From Bordetella parapertussis (lineage in GTDB: Bacteria; Pseudomonadota; Gammaproteobacteria; Burkholderiales; Casimicrobiaceae), in contig CALQLA020000054.1 of the NCBI GenBank assembly GCA_943331295.2, positions 1 through 32,703 of the forward strand: a DNA stretch of 32,703 nt. Reading direction: 5' to 3'. Shown here in pieces: positions 9,516 to 18,053 of this stretch. Every line of letters starts with the position of its first letter. The stretch's first letter is position 1. The notes under the pieces were generated by a model. That model was not told where the DNA came from, made no database searches, and saw only the letters and a list, made by a program, of their open reading frames with translations. The position numbers and the translations under genes were made by a program.

Positions 9516-10286
9516 TCACGGGAAATTCATGACGCGGGTCGCGCGCGGATTGGCCTGTCCGGCTTCGTAAGCCCGGGCGGTGACGGCCTGCACCTGCATG
9601 CCGGGCGGGACGCTGAACGACCCTTCGACGCGCTGATAGTACTTGAAGTTGAGCTTCAGCGCAGACGCCCCCTCGGGCTGCTCGTCCGGCAGCAGGATCA
9701 CGACCGGCCGGGCCGCGGCGCCGGTTCCGGCCGGCGGCTGCAGCGTAACCTGCAGCGACAGCGTGCCGTCGAAATCCGCGGCGGGATTGCCGCCGCGGAC
9801 CACCAGCAGCCGGTAGCGGTAGATGCCGTCCGTCACCGGCTCCGCGGCGAGGCGCTGGATCGACAGGCCGACCTGCCTGTTCGAATCCGACACCAGCTTC
9901 TGCAGGAAGGAGAGCTCCTCCTTCAGCTGCGAGTTCTCGCCCTGGAGCTCGGTCGCCTGCTTCGCCAGCGTCGACTGCGCGCCCTGCGTCATCGCAAGCT
10001 CGCTCTCGAGGCGCGAGCTCTTGGCGCGGAGCACGGCCGTCTCGGCGCGCAACTGCCCCGCTTCGGTCTCGAGCGACGTCACCCTGGTCTCGACCTCCTT
10101 GCGGTTGAAGCCGCCAAGGATCTGCCCTAAGTCGAAGCCCCACCACCACATCCCGCCGACGACGGCGACGAGCGCTGCGACGACGACGGCGCGCCAGGGC
10201 CATGCGAGATGCGTGCGCACCGCCATCCGCGGCGCGCTGATGCCGAAATGCCGGCGCAACCGGCGCAACAACTGCGGCAGCGGCAT
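9516..10286 (-). CDS. DUF6776-like membrane-anchored coiled-coil protein
   Basis: A 256-residue protein of unknown function. After a basic N-terminus it has one membrane helix (about residues 29-50, WRAVVVAALVAVVGGMWWW), then a coiled coil (about 65-130: ETRVTSLETEAGQL, ELQGENSQLKEEL) and a C-terminal beta-rich region (about 135-256) probably in the periplasm. The layout matches the family annotated DUF6776, which commonly sits between argC and bactofilin in betaproteobacteria. The position suggests an envelope partner for the bactofilin filament; this is inferred from context only. It starts 12 bp after argC. Confidence 0.8.
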   Translation of the reverse strand: MPLPQLLRRLRRHFGISAPRMAVRTHLAWPWRAVVVAALVAVVGGMWWWGFDLGQILGGFNRKEVETRVTSLETEAGQLRAETAVLRAKSSRLESELAMTQGAQSTLAKQATELQGENSQLKEELSFLQKLVSDSNRQVGLSIQRLAAEPVTDGIYRYRLLVVRGGNPAADFDGTLSLQVTLQPPAGTGAAARPVVILLPDEQPEGASALKLNFKYYQRVEGSFSVPPGMQVQAVTARAYEAGQANPRATRVMNFP

Positions 10287-10298
10287 GCCGGCGGCCGG

Positions 10299-11330
10299 CT
10301 AGGGCAGGACCGGCAGGGCCGAGAGGCCCGTCGCTTCGGGCAGGCCGCACATCAGGTTCATGTTCTGGATCGCCTGGCCGGCGGCGCCCTTGACCAGGTT
10401 GTCCTCGACCGCGAGGACCAGCGCCATGTCGCCGCCCTGCGGCCGGTGCACGGCGATGCGGCAGACGTTGGCGGCCCGGACCGAACGCGTGTCGGGCATG
10501 CTGCCCGGGGGCATCACGTCCACGAACGGCTCGCCGGCATACCGCTTCTCGTACAGCGCCTGCAGGTCGACCGTGGTGTCGGTGAGCCGTGCGTAGAGCG
10601 TGGCGTGGATGCCGCGGATCATCGGCGTCAGGTGCGGCGTGAACACGAGCTTCACCGGCGCGCCGGTCGCGGCCTGCAGCCCCTGGACGATCTCGGGGTG
10701 GTGGCGGTGGCCCTTGACGCTGTAGGCCTTGAAGTTGTCTGAGGCCTCGGCGAACATCAGGCCGACCTCGGCCTTGCGCCCGGCGCCGGAGACACCCGAC
10801 TTGCAGTCGGCGACGAGGTGGGCGGTGTCGACGATGCCCGCCTCGATCAGCGGCAGGAAGCCCAGCTGCACGGCGGTCGGGTAGCAGCCGGGGTTGCCGA
10901 CGATCCGTGCCTTTCGGATCGACTCGCGGTTGACCTCGGGCAGCCCGTAGACCGATTCGGCGAGGAGGTCCGGGCACGAATGCGGCATCCCGTACCACTG
11001 CTCGAAGACGGCGGGATCCTTCAGCCGGAAGTCGGCGGCGAGGTCGATCACCTTGACCCCCGCCGCGGTGAGTTCGCGCGCCTCACCCATCGCCACGCCG
11101 TGCGGCGTTGCGAAGAACACGACGTCGCAGCCGGCGAGGTCGGCGTCGGCGGGATCGGCGAACGCGAGGTCGTAGCGGCCGCGCAGGCTCGGGAACATGT
11201 CGGCGACGCGGGTGCCTGCGTCCTTGCGCGACGTGATCGCGCGCACGTCCGCCTGCGGATGCTGCGCCAGGAGCCGCAACAGCTCGACGCCGGTGTAGCC
11301 GGTGCCGCCGACAATGCCGATCTTGATCAT
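10299..11330 (-). CDS. argC: N-acetyl-gamma-glutamyl-phosphate reductase
   Basis: Third step of arginine biosynthesis: NADPH-dependent reduction of N-acetylglutamyl phosphate to the semialdehyde. The 343-residue protein has the Rossmann motif [10 protein letters not shown] (5-14), the catalytic cysteine C149 in GNPGCYPTA, and the C-terminal dimerisation domain ([21 protein letters not shown]), fitting the long form of ArgC. It leads a minus-strand group with the DUF6776-like and bactofilin genes. A strong hairpin separates it from rpsI upstream. Confidence 0.97.
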   Translation of the reverse strand: MIKIGIVGGTGYTGVELLRLLAQHPQADVRAITSRKDAGTRVADMFPSLRGRYDLAFADPADADLAGCDVVFFATPHGVAMGEARELTAAGVKVIDLAADFRLKDPAVFEQWYGMPHSCPDLLAESVYGLPEVNRESIRKARIVGNPGCYPTAVQLGFLPLIEAGIVDTAHLVADCKSGVSGAGRKAEVGLMFAEASDNFKAYSVKGHRHHPEIVQGLQAATGAPVKLVFTPHLTPMIRGIHATLYARLTDTTVDLQALYEKRYAGEPFVDVMPPGSMPDTRSVRAANVCRIAVHRPQGGDMALVLAVEDNLVKGAAGQAIQNMNLMCGLPEATGLSALPVLP

Positions 11331-11388
11331 TCGCTACCTCGTGCCTGCGTGTGACGCCGGAGCGGACCCGGCGCGCGGATGGGCTTGG

Positions 11389-11394
11389 ATTCTA
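11389..11394 (-). promoter_or_regulatory. Candidate -10 box for argC
   Basis: TAGAAT on the minus strand, about 60 bp before the argC start and downstream of the rpsI terminator. No clear -35 box is visible. The same hexamer appears in the tyrS/M23 intergenic region. No ARG box was recognised. Confidence 0.3.
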
Positions 11395-11441
11395 ACGCAT
11401 CGTGCGCGGAAGGCGCCCTGCGCCGGCGGCGCCCGGAAATG

Positions 11442-11470
11442 CGAAAGGCCGCCTGGCGGGCGGCCTTTCG
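11442..11470 (-). terminator. Terminator of the rplM-rpsI operon
   Basis: A perfect 12-bp stem (CGAAAGGCCGCC with GGCGGCCTTTCG, loop 11454-11458) lies about 45 bp after rpsI. On the minus strand the 3' arm carries the CTTT typical of such terminators. A second hairpin (11489-11507, 8-bp stem, 3-nt loop) sits between this and the rpsI stop, making a tandem pair. Confidence 0.75.
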
Positions 11471-11512
11471 TGCACTGGGCAGTGCCGGCGCGCGGCGGAG
11501 CCGCGCGACCGC

Positions 11513-11905
11513 CTAGCGCTTCGAGAACTGCTTGCGGCGACGTGCCTTGTGGAAGCCGACCTTCTTGCGCTCGACCTCGCGCGCGTCGCGCGTGACGAGC
11601 CCGGCCTTCGACAGCGTGGGCTTCAGCGCCGCGTCGTAGTCGATCAGCGCGCGGGTGATGCCGTGGCGCACCGCGCCGGCCTGTCCCGACTCGCCGCCGC
11701 CGGCGACGTTGACCATGATGTCGAAGGTCGTGTCGTGGTTGGTGAGCTTCAGCGGCTGGCGAACGACCATGCGGCCGGTTTCGCGCGCGAAGAAAACGTC
11801 GACGGGCTTCTCGTTGACGACGATGTTGCCGGTGCCCTTCTTCAGGAACACGCGCGCTACCGAGCTCTTGCGGCGGCCGGTGCCGTAGTAGTAGTTGCCG
11901 ATCAT
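11513..11905 (-). CDS. rpsI: 30S ribosomal protein S9
   Basis: Small-subunit protein whose basic C-terminal tail contacts P-site tRNA. The 130-residue length, the [13 protein letters not shown] start region and the terminal [11 protein letters not shown] are all canonical. It starts 7 bp after rplM, the universal rplM-rpsI pair. Confidence 0.98.
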   Translation of the reverse strand: MIGNYYYGTGRRKSSVARVFLKKGTGNIVVNEKPVDVFFARETGRMVVRQPLKLTNHDTTFDIMVNVAGGGESGQAGAVRHGITRALIDYDAALKPTLSKAGLVTRDAREVERKKVGFHKARRRKQFSKR

Positions 11906-11912
11906 GGCGGGC

Positions 11913-12341
11913 TCAGAGGTCCAGGGGTTTCGGTTGCTGCGCCGCGTGCGGATGCGAGTCGCCGGCGTAGCACTTCAGTTTCTTGAGCATCTTGTAGCCA
12001 AGCGGACCCTTGGGCAGCATCCCCTTGACGGCTTTTTCCAGCGCGCGGCCCGGGAAGCGTTCCTGCATCTTGGCGAACGTGGTCGTCGAGATGCCGCCCG
12101 GATAACCGCTGTGGCGGTGGTACAGCTTGCCATCGGCCTTGTTGCCGGTGACGCGCAGCGCCTCGACATGGGTGACGACGATGAAGTCGCCGGTGTCCAT
12201 GTGCGGCGTGTAGATGGGCTTGTGCTTGCCGCGCAGGCGCAGCGCGATCTGGCTCGCGAGGCGGCCCAGCACCTTGTCCGTGGCATCGACCACGAACCAG
12301 TCGGGCTTGATGTCCGAGGGCTTGGCGGAGAAGGTTTTCAT
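11913..12341 (-). CDS. rplM: 50S ribosomal protein L13
   Basis: Early-assembling large-subunit protein. The 142-residue sequence shows the family blocks [23 protein letters not shown] and [16 protein letters not shown]. First gene of the rplM-rpsI operon, with a consensus-like promoter at 12410-12384. An intrinsic terminator ending about 35 bp upstream of that promoter shields it from transcription arriving from the right. Confidence 0.98.
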   Translation of the reverse strand: MKTFSAKPSDIKPDWFVVDATDKVLGRLASQIALRLRGKHKPIYTPHMDTGDFIVVTHVEALRVTGNKADGKLYHRHSGYPGGISTTTFAKMQERFPGRALEKAVKGMLPKGPLGYKMLKKLKCYAGDSHPHAAQQPKPLDL

Positions 12342-12383
12342 TGGGGATTCCCGGGTGCGATCAATTCAGCAAAGTCTTGGAGA

Positions 12384-12410
12384 ATAGTACGTTATGGGTC
12401 ACCATGTCAA
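12384..12410 (-). promoter_or_regulatory. Candidate promoter of rplM-rpsI
   Basis: On the minus strand a perfect -35 TTGACA (12410-12405) is followed after 15 bp by TACTAT (12389-12384), or after 16 bp by ACTATT. The spacing is slightly short. It lies about 40 bp before rplM, as expected for a strong ribosomal-protein promoter. Confidence 0.6.
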
Positions 12411-12443
12411 TCCATGGCGGCCGACCGCGGAGTGCGCCGCGGC

Positions 12444-12473
12444 AAAAAAAGCGCGATCGCTCGGGATCGCGCT
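12444..12473 (-). terminator. Rho-independent terminator between osmC and rplM, minus strand
   Basis: A perfect 9-bp stem (AGCGCGATC with GATCGCGCT, 6-nt loop) is followed directly on the minus strand by seven T residues. The orientation is unambiguous because the plus strand has the run as A upstream of the hairpin. No minus-strand protein gene ends nearby (the closest stop is at 13212, beyond the oppositely oriented osmC), which implies an RNA gene just upstream. Confidence 0.8.
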
Positions 12474-12545
12474 CGAACGTTCCGCCACGGAGGAGCCTGG
12501 AGGAAGGATCGCCGGGGGAGAAAGGAGGACTCGCGCGCCGACGAC
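12444..12545 (-). ncRNA. Candidate small RNA with three anti-Shine-Dalgarno motifs
   Basis: Proposed transcript of about 100 nt ending in the terminator at 12473-12444. Three exact CCUCC motifs lie on the minus strand at 12528-12524, 12503-12499 and 12493-12489. The first extends to CCUCCUUUCU (12528-12519), identical to the usual 3' end of betaproteobacterial 16S rRNA. The others read CUUCCUCC and CUCCUCCG. A weak promoter (TTGTGC, 15 bp, CATCAT at 12556-12551) would put the 5' end near 12543; that end is uncertain. No protein is predicted. By analogy with C-rich anti-SD RNAs such as the alphaproteobacterial CCUCCUCCC family, it could bind mRNA ribosome sites. From memory, Rfam also holds a betaproteobacterial toxic small RNA family; membership could not be tested. 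Confidence 0.55.
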
Positions 12546-12637
12546 TCGCCATGATGGTGGCATGATGCGGCGCACAATGCAAGAAGCGGGTCCGGGGCAT
12601 GGAGCGGATAAACGGCTGGGCAGGGCGGAGGGCGCGA

Positions 12638-13093
12638 ATGAAGGCGAGGGTGAAGTGGCTCGAGGGGGCGAGTTTCGTCGGCGAGGCCGGCAGCGGCCAC
12701 GCGGTGGTCCTCGACGGCGCGCCGGAGAACGGCGGGCGCAACGTCGGGATGCGACCGATGGAGATGGTGCTGATGGGCACGGCCGCCTGCACGGCGTTCG
12801 ACGTGGTGCTGATCCTGCGCCGCGGGCGGCAGCCGGTCGCCGATTGCGTCGTCGAGGCGGAGGCTAAGCGGGCGCCGATCGATCCGAAGGTGTTCACCCA
12901 CATCCACTTCCGGTACCGGGTCGCCGGCCGCGGCCTCGACCCGCACCAGGTCGAGCGCGCGGTGAAGCTGTCGAAGGAGAAGTATTGCTCCGCCACGCTG
13001 ATGCTCGCGCACTCGGTCGAGATCACGTACGACGTTGAGATCGTCGAGGGCGACGCGTTGCCGCCGCCGGCGCAGCAGGCCCATACGGGTTGA
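12638..13093 (+). CDS. OsmC-family peroxiredoxin-like protein
   Basis: A 151-residue OsmC/Ohr-type protein, expected to reduce organic or other hydroperoxides through a cysteine pair. C51 in GTAACTAFDV and C117 in KEKYCSATLM are the two conserved catalytic cysteines. The downstream ATG at 12638 is preferred over an upstream one at 12599 because GGAGGG (12627-12632) precedes it and the family starts with a KARVKW-like strand. It belongs to the YhfA-like group rather than Ohr by general appearance, with moderate certainty. An osmC gene beside rplM is common in betaproteobacteria. Confidence 0.88.
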   Translation: MKARVKWLEGASFVGEAGSGHAVVLDGAPENGGRNVGMRPMEMVLMGTAACTAFDVVLILRRGRQPVADCVVEAEAKRAPIDPKVFTHIHFRYRVAGRGLDPHQVERAVKLSKEKYCSATLMLAHSVEITYDVEIVEGDALPPPAQQAHTG

Positions 13094-13097
13094 GCGC

Positions 13098-13183
13098 GAG
13101 CGAAACCCGGGTGGGCGGGGCCATGGCACGGCTTGCCCCGGGTTTCGCTGTCGCTCGACGCCGGGCTACGGAAATGCAAGCCC
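13098..13183. repeat. REP-like palindromic intergenic element
   Basis: Two hairpins in a row between convergent genes: a 13-bp perfect stem (AGCGAAACCCGGG at 13098-13110 with its complement at 13136-13148, 25-nt loop), then CGGGCT/AGCCCG (13161-13166, 13178-13183). The GGGTTTCGCT and CGGGCTACGG wording resembles dispersed palindromes common between genes in GC-rich proteobacteria. It may also act as a bidirectional terminator for osmC and the dehydrogenase gene. Confidence 0.6.
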
Positions 13184-13211
13184 GCCCATCCTGCTCGCGG
13201 CGGATCGCGGC

Positions 13212-14078
13212 TTAGCGGTTGTCGCGCAGCAGCCGGATCAGCGACGAGGTATCCCAGCGCCCGCCGCCCTGCGCCTGGACCCGCGCGTAGAACTGGTCGA
13301 CGAGCGCCGTCGCCGGCAGCGCCGCGCCGTTGTTCCGGCCCTCGGCCATGCAGATGGCGAGGTCCTTCCTCATCCAGTCGACGGCGAAGCCGAAGTCGAA
13401 CTTGTCGGCCGCCATCGTCTTGCCGCGGTTCTCCATCTGCCACGACTGCGCGGCGCCCTTGCTGACCACGTCCAGCACGCGCAGGACGTCGAGGCCCGCC
13501 TTGTCGGCGAAGTTGATGCCCTCGGACAGCGCCTGCAGCAGCCCGGCGATGCAGATCTGGTTGACCATCTTGGTGAGCTGGCCGCTGCCGGCCCCGCCCA
13601 TCAGCGTCACGGCCCGCGAGAAATGCGCGAGCACCGGCTCGACCCGCGCGAACGAGGCAGGATCGCCGCCGACCATCACCGTCAGCTTGCCGTTCTCGGC
13701 GCCGGCCTGGCCGCCCGACACCGGCGCGTCGAGGAAGGCGATGCCGCGCGCGGTGGCCGAGGCGTGGACCGCGCGCGCGACGTCCGCCGATGCCGTCGTG
13801 TGGTCGACGAGCACGGTGCCCGCCTGCATCGCCGGCAGCGCGGCGCCCGCAACCGCGCGCACGTCGTCGTCGTTGCCGACGCACATCAGCACGAACTCCG
13901 CGCCCTCGGCGGCGGCGGCGGGCGTGGCCGCGCTCCTTCCGCCGTGCTGCGCGACCCAGCGCGCGGCCTTGTCCGCGCTGCGGTTGTACACCGTCACGTC
14001 GTGGCCGGCCTGCGCGAGATGCCCGGCCATCGGATACCCCATCACGCCGAGGCCGAGAAACGATACCTTGCTGCCCAT
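13212..14078 (-). CDS. NAD(P)-dependent beta-hydroxyacid dehydrogenase (3-hydroxyisobutyrate dehydrogenase / tartronate semialdehyde reductase family)
   Basis: A 288-residue oxidoreductase of the HIBADH/GlxR family. It has the Rossmann motif GLGVMG (9-14), the substrate-binding DAPVSGG (117-123) and the catalytic lysine K170 in GSGQLTKMVNQ. The second N of the usual KxxNN block is Q here, a mild deviation. The substrate (3-hydroxyisobutyrate, tartronate semialdehyde, glyoxylate or succinic semialdehyde) cannot be decided. The start is the ATG at 14078, with GGAGGAG 5 nt upstream, although the frame stays open further. It follows the SemiSWEET gene by 2 bp, so argH, the transporter and this enzyme form one operon. 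Confidence 0.88.
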   Translation of the reverse strand: MGSKVSFLGLGVMGYPMAGHLAQAGHDVTVYNRSADKAARWVAQHGGRSAATPAAAAEGAEFVLMCVGNDDDVRAVAGAALPAMQAGTVLVDHTTASADVARAVHASATARGIAFLDAPVSGGQAGAENGKLTVMVGGDPASFARVEPVLAHFSRAVTLMGGAGSGQLTKMVNQICIAGLLQALSEGINFADKAGLDVLRVLDVVSKGAAQSWQMENRGKTMAADKFDFGFAVDWMRKDLAICMAEGRNNGAALPATALVDQFYARVQAQGGGRWDTSSLIRLLRDNR

Positions 14079-14080
14079 GT

Positions 14081-14386
14081 CTACTCCTCCTGTTGTTGTT
14101 CCGCGGCCGGATCCTCGCGGCCGTGCCACCACTTGAGCGCAAGTATCGCCACCGCCAGCGCGAGCGTCACCACGTTGGCGACGATGATCGGCAGCGCGCC
14201 GACGCGGATGCCGTACCAGAGCCAGAGGCAGACGCCGACCGAGAAGAGGCCGAACATCCACCACGAGATGTCGTCGGCCGACCGCGTTCGTGTGATCCGC
14301 AGCAACTGCGGCACGAACGCGATGGTGGTCAGCGTCCCGGCGAGGAGCCCCAGCGCGTTGTCGGAGATCGCGGCGAGCGTGTTCAT
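14081..14386 (-). CDS. SemiSWEET-type small sugar transporter (PQ-loop/MtN3)
   Basis: A 101-residue membrane protein with three predicted helices (about 11-28, 42-60, 65-86) and the PQ-loop motif FVPQ at 24-27 in the first helix, as in SemiSWEET half-transporters, which dimerise to pass sugars across the inner membrane. SWWMFG and WLWYGI are typical of the family. Its ATG overlaps the argH stop (ATGA), suggesting translational coupling, and its stop is 2 bp before the dehydrogenase gene. The C-terminal tail ([11 protein letters not shown]) is polar. Substrate unknown. Confidence 0.88.
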   Translation of the reverse strand: MNTLAAISDNALGLLAGTLTTIAFVPQLLRITRTRSADDISWWMFGLFSVGVCLWLWYGIRVGALPIIVANVVTLALAVAILALKWWHGREDPAAEQQQEE

Positions 14387-15807
14387 CGGCCGCCAACCGT
14401 CGGGAGCGCCGCGCGCGCCGCGGCGACGGCCAGGCGCACCTGCGCCGGCGCGGTGCCGCCCGGGTGGTCGCGCGAGGCGACCGAGCCCTCCAGCGTGAGA
14501 ACCGCGTAGATGTCGGCGCCGATCTGCGGCGCGAACCCCTGCAGGTCGGGCAGCGGCAGGTCGGCGAGGTCCACGGAGAGCCGCTCGGCATGGCGCACGG
14601 CGAGCGCGACCGCCTCGTGCGCGTCGCGGAACGGCATGCCCTTCTTGACGAGGTAGTCGGCGAGGTCGGTCGCCGTGGCGAAGCCCTCGCGGGCGGCGTC
14701 GCGCATCCGCGCGGGGTTGACGTTGATGCCGCTGCCCACCAGGTCGGTCATGATCGCCAGCGTGTCGGCGAGCGTGTCGACGGTGTCGAACAGCGGCTCC
14801 TTGTCTTCCTGGTTGTCCTTGTTGTACGCGAGCGGCTGGCCCTTCATCAGCATCAGCAGCCCGACCAGGCTGCCGACCACACGGCCGGTCTTGCCGCGGA
14901 CGAGCTCCGGCACGTCGGGGTTCTTCTTCTGCGGCATGATCGACGAGCCGGTGCAGAAGCGGTCGGCGAGCACGATGAAGCCGAAGCGGGGGCTCATCCA
15001 CAGGATCAGCTCCTCCGCGAATCGCGACAGGTGGAGCATCACGAGCGACGCGGCGGCCGTGAATTCGATCGCGAAATCGCGGTCGGAGACGGCGTCGAGC
15101 GAGTTGGCGCACAGCCCGTCGAAGCCCAGCTCGCGGGCCACGCGGGCGCGGTCGATCGGGAAGCTGGTTCCGGCGAGCGCGGCGCTGCCCAGCGGCAGCC
15201 GGTTCATCCGCCGGCGGCAGTCGGCGAAGCGGTCCGCGTCGCGCGCGAGCATCGCCTCGTAGGCCAGCAGGTGGTGGCCGAAGGTCACGGGCTGCGCCAC
15301 CTGCAGGTGGGTGAAGCCCGGCATGATGGTGTCGGCGTGGGCGTCGGCGAGGTCGATCAGCGCCCCGCGCAGCGCGGCCAGCTCGCCCAGCAGCGCGTCG
15401 ATTTCGCCGCGCAGCCACAGCCGGACGTCGGTCGCGACCTGGTCGTTCCTCGAGCGCGCCGTGTGCAGGCGCTTGCCGGCATCGCCCACCAGCGCGGTCA
15501 GCCGCTTCTCGATGTTGAAGTGGACGTCCTCGAGGTCGCGCGACCAGGCGAACTCGCCGCGCGCGACCTCGTCGGCGATCGTCTGCATGCCGCGCTCGAT
15601 CGCGGCCAGGTCGGAGGCCTCGATGATGCCGGCCGCATGGAGCATCCGCGCGTGGGCAAGCGACCCCGCGATGTCGACGGCGGCGAGGCGGCGGTCGAAA
15701 TCGACCGACGCGGTGAAGCGCTTGACGCGGTCGGTGACCGGCTCGCTGAAGCGGCCGGACCACGCGCCGTGGGCCGGGGGTTGCGAAGGCCGGTCGGTGG
15801 CTGACAT
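14383..15807 (-). CDS. argH: Argininosuccinate lyase
   Basis: Last step of arginine biosynthesis: splits argininosuccinate to arginine and fumarate. The 474-residue protein has the fumarase/aspartase signature [11 protein letters not shown] with the catalytic serine, plus [12 protein letters not shown] and [13 protein letters not shown]. The ATG at 15807 gives the conventional WSGRFSEP N-terminus. It leads a minus-strand operon with the SemiSWEET and dehydrogenase genes and is divergent from the sensor kinase gene, as in the argH / algZ-algR neighbourhood of Pseudomonas and many betaproteobacteria. Confidence 0.98.
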   Translation of the reverse strand: MSATDRPSQPPAHGAWSGRFSEPVTDRVKRFTASVDFDRRLAAVDIAGSLAHARMLHAAGIIEASDLAAIERGMQTIADEVARGEFAWSRDLEDVHFNIEKRLTALVGDAGKRLHTARSRNDQVATDVRLWLRGEIDALLGELAALRGALIDLADAHADTIMPGFTHLQVAQPVTFGHHLLAYEAMLARDADRFADCRRRMNRLPLGSAALAGTSFPIDRARVARELGFDGLCANSLDAVSDRDFAIEFTAAASLVMLHLSRFAEELILWMSPRFGFIVLADRFCTGSSIMPQKKNPDVPELVRGKTGRVVGSLVGLLMLMKGQPLAYNKDNQEDKEPLFDTVDTLADTLAIMTDLVGSGINVNPARMRDAAREGFATATDLADYLVKKGMPFRDAHEAVALAVRHAERLSVDLADLPLPDLQGFAPQIGADIYAVLTLEGSVASRDHPGGTAPAQVRLAVAAARAALPTVGGR

Positions 15808-16065
15808 GAGGGCGGCTCGACATGCGGAAAGGGGTGGATGGGGCCGGGTGGAACCGGAGCGCAACCGGCGACGGAACGGGCGTACGCCGCCGACGGCGCT
15901 TGCCTTTCCCCGCCGCGCATGCGGACAATAGCAGGACGGCGGCGGAGGTCGCGGCCGTCCGCACCGGCGCGACGCATCCGGGATCGGCGCCGGTGGCCCT
16001 GTTGCAGCCGCTGCCGCGTTCCCCCGGATCCATGCGCGCACGAGCACCGAACCGGAGCCACAGGC

Positions 16066-17178
16066 GTGCCGCCGATTATAAGGCAAAACGAGAAGCCCCT
16101 TGCGTTCCCCGACCTGCGCAACCTCGGGGCGATCGTGCGCATCCTGCTGGGCGTGAACCTGGCGATCGCCGTCGGCGCGCTGGTGCACGCGCCACGCTGG
16201 GAGGACTGGTGGATCGCCTGGATGGATGCGGTCGCGACGGCCGAGCCGCACCTCCTGTTCCAGATGACGCTGCTGGTCGCGTTCGCGCCGTGGCTCGTGC
16301 TGCTGTCGTTCCGTGCCGGCAGCGCGCTCGTCCTCGCGGTGACGGCGGTGATGGGAATTTTCACGCACTGGCTGCTCGGGCTGCCGCTCGCTCCGGGTGC
16401 GCTGACGCAGTACCTCGCGCTGGCGCTCTGCGTCGCCGGGGCCATGCTCGTCTATTTCCAGCTGCGCGCCAAGGCGCTGTCGCCGGCGGTCACCGAGGCG
16501 CGCCTGCAGGCGCTACAGGCGCGGATCCGCCCGCATTTCCTGTTCAACAGCATCAACGCGGTGCTGTCGCTCGTGCGCGCCGAGCCGAAGCGCGCCGAGA
16601 CCGCGCTGGAGGACATGGCCGACCTCTTTCGCGTGCTGATGAGCGACAATCGCGAACTGGTGCCGCTCGAGGACGAGGTGGGGCTGTGCCGGCAGTACCT
16701 CGCGCTGGAGCAGTTGCGGCTGGGGGAGCGCCTCTGCGTCGAATGGCACCTCAAGAGCATGCCGGCGGACGCGCTGGTGCCGCCGCTGGTGCTGCAGCCC
16801 ATCATCGAGAATGCGGTCTATCATGGCGTCGAGCCGTTGAGCGCAGCCGGCGTGATTTCGATCAACATCTTCGCCAAGGACGGACAGGTGCACGCGATCC
16901 TGCGCAATCCCTGCGCGCCCGACGGCACGAGCCATCGCGCCGGCAACAAGATGGCCCTCGGCAACGTGCGCGAGCGCCTCGCGCTGCATTTCGACGCCGA
17001 GGCCGGGCTCGAGTCGCGCGCCTCGGGCACGACCTACGAGGTGCACATCCGCATGCCCTACCGCCGGGCCGGGCGCGGTGCGGCCGCTGTCCCGGGCCAC
17101 GGCCGCACCGCGGGTGCCGTGGCGGACGCCGCCGACCCGGCGCCGCCTTCGCCGCTGCGCCCCGGGCCTCATGGCTGA
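16066..17178 (+). CDS. LytS/AlgZ-type sensor histidine kinase (PF06580 family)
   Basis: An inner-membrane sensor kinase of 370 residues with four predicted membrane helices (about 22-41, 65-82, 86-104, 113-131) and no obvious periplasmic domain. The phosphoacceptor is H157 in [18 protein letters not shown], the hallmark of this family, followed by the ATPase domain with [12 protein letters not shown]. The C-terminus carries a low-complexity Ala/Pro tail of about 30 residues. The GTG at 16066 is chosen, with GGAG 8 nt upstream; there is no in-frame ATG near. It overlaps the response regulator gene by 8 bp, so the two are coupled. AlgZ is the closest named relative from context, but the signal is unknown. 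Confidence 0.88.
   Translation: MPPIIRQNEKPLAFPDLRNLGAIVRILLGVNLAIAVGALVHAPRWEDWWIAWMDAVATAEPHLLFQMTLLVAFAPWLVLLSFRAGSALVLAVTAVMGIFTHWLLGLPLAPGALTQYLALALCVAGAMLVYFQLRAKALSPAVTEARLQALQARIRPHFLFNSINAVLSLVRAEPKRAETALEDMADLFRVLMSDNRELVPLEDEVGLCRQYLALEQLRLGERLCVEWHLKSMPADALVPPLVLQPIIENAVYHGVEPLSAAGVISINIFAKDGQVHAILRNPCAPDGTSHRAGNKMALGNVRERLALHFDAEAGLESRASGTTYEVHIRMPYRRAGRGAAAVPGHGRTAGAVADAADPAPPSPLRPGPHG
16075..16080 (-). promoter_or_regulatory. Candidate argH promoter -10 box
   Basis: A perfect TATAAT on the minus strand, without a good -35 box. It would start a transcript near 16068 with a leader of about 260 nt before argH, and it lies inside the first codons of the divergent kinase gene. A weaker TATTGT closer to argH (15930-15925, minus) is an alternative. 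Confidence 0.4.
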
Positions 17179-17941
17179 CGCGCCGCTCCGCGTGCTGATC
17201 GTCGACGACGAGGCCCCGGCCCGGCGGCGGCTCCGGCAGGTTCTGGGGGACTGTGCCGGCGTGCTGCCGCTGACGGTCGTCGGCGAGGCCGGCAACGGCC
17301 GCGAGGCGCTCGAGCTCCTCCATGCCGTGAACGCCGACCTGATGCTGACCGACATCCGGATGCCGGGCATGGACGGCCTCGAGCTCGCACGGCACGCGCT
17401 GAAGCTTCCGCATCCGCCGGTGGTGATCTTCACGACCGCCTACCAGGAGCACGCGCTGGCCGCGTTCGACGTCAACGCCGTCGACTACCTCGTGAAGCCG
17501 GTGCGCGTGCCGCGGCTCCTCGCGGCGCTGCAGAAGGTGCCGAACCTGAAGCCGCTGGCGCCGGCGACGCTCGACGCGCTGCCCGCCGCGGCCCGGCGGT
17601 TCCTGTCGATCACCGAGCGCTCGCGGGTGATGCTGGTGCCGATCGAGGACGTCGCCTATCTCAAGGCAGAGCTCAAGTACATTACCATTCGCACCGTGGA
17701 GCGCGAGTACCTGCTCGAGGAAGCGCTGACCAAGCTCGAGGAGGAGTTCGGCGCGCGCTTCGTCCGGGTGCATCGCAACTGTCTCGTCGCGCGCGATTTC
17801 ATCCGCGGCTTCGAGCGCAGGGTGAGCGACGACGGCGACGCGCGCTGGGAAGTGCTGCTGCGCGAAGTGCCGGAGTCGCTGCCCGTGTCGCGCCGGCAGC
17901 AGTTCGTGGTCCGGGAGATCGGCCGCATCAACACCGAATGA
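17171..17941 (+). CDS. LytTR-type response regulator (AlgR-like)
   Basis: A 256-residue DNA-binding regulator partnered with the overlapping kinase. The receiver domain (residues 6-125) has the acidic pair D12-D13, phosphoacceptor D61 in LTDIRMPGMDG, and the T/K switch residues in FTTAY and YLVKP. The LytTR domain (about 150-250) has YLKAELKYITI, RVHRNCLVAR and the closing PVSRRQQ. LytTR proteins bind direct repeats upstream of targets; no target can be assigned from this window. In Pseudomonas the equivalent gene is followed by hemC; here a PfkB-family kinase follows 112 bp later. Confidence 0.93.
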   Translation: MADAPLRVLIVDDEAPARRRLRQVLGDCAGVLPLTVVGEAGNGREALELLHAVNADLMLTDIRMPGMDGLELARHALKLPHPPVVIFTTAYQEHALAAFDVNAVDYLVKPVRVPRLLAALQKVPNLKPLAPATLDALPAAARRFLSITERSRVMLVPIEDVAYLKAELKYITIRTVEREYLLEEALTKLEEEFGARFVRVHRNCLVARDFIRGFERRVSDDGDARWEVLLREVPESLPVSRRQQFVVREIGRINTE

Positions 17942-18053
17942 CCCGGGCGGCCGGCGCGCCCCTCGCGTCGCGCCCGTTGCGCACCACCGCCGCCGCGGCA
18001 ATGTCGCCGCGCCGCCCCTTGCCAACCGCCGTCCCCATCGCGAAAGAGAAAAC

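Noticed and set aside
12481..12530. CsrB/RsmZ-like regulatory RNA on the plus strand, from several GGA motifs
   Set aside because: The terminator T-run lies on the minus strand, and no plus-strand terminator or promoter was found around the motifs.
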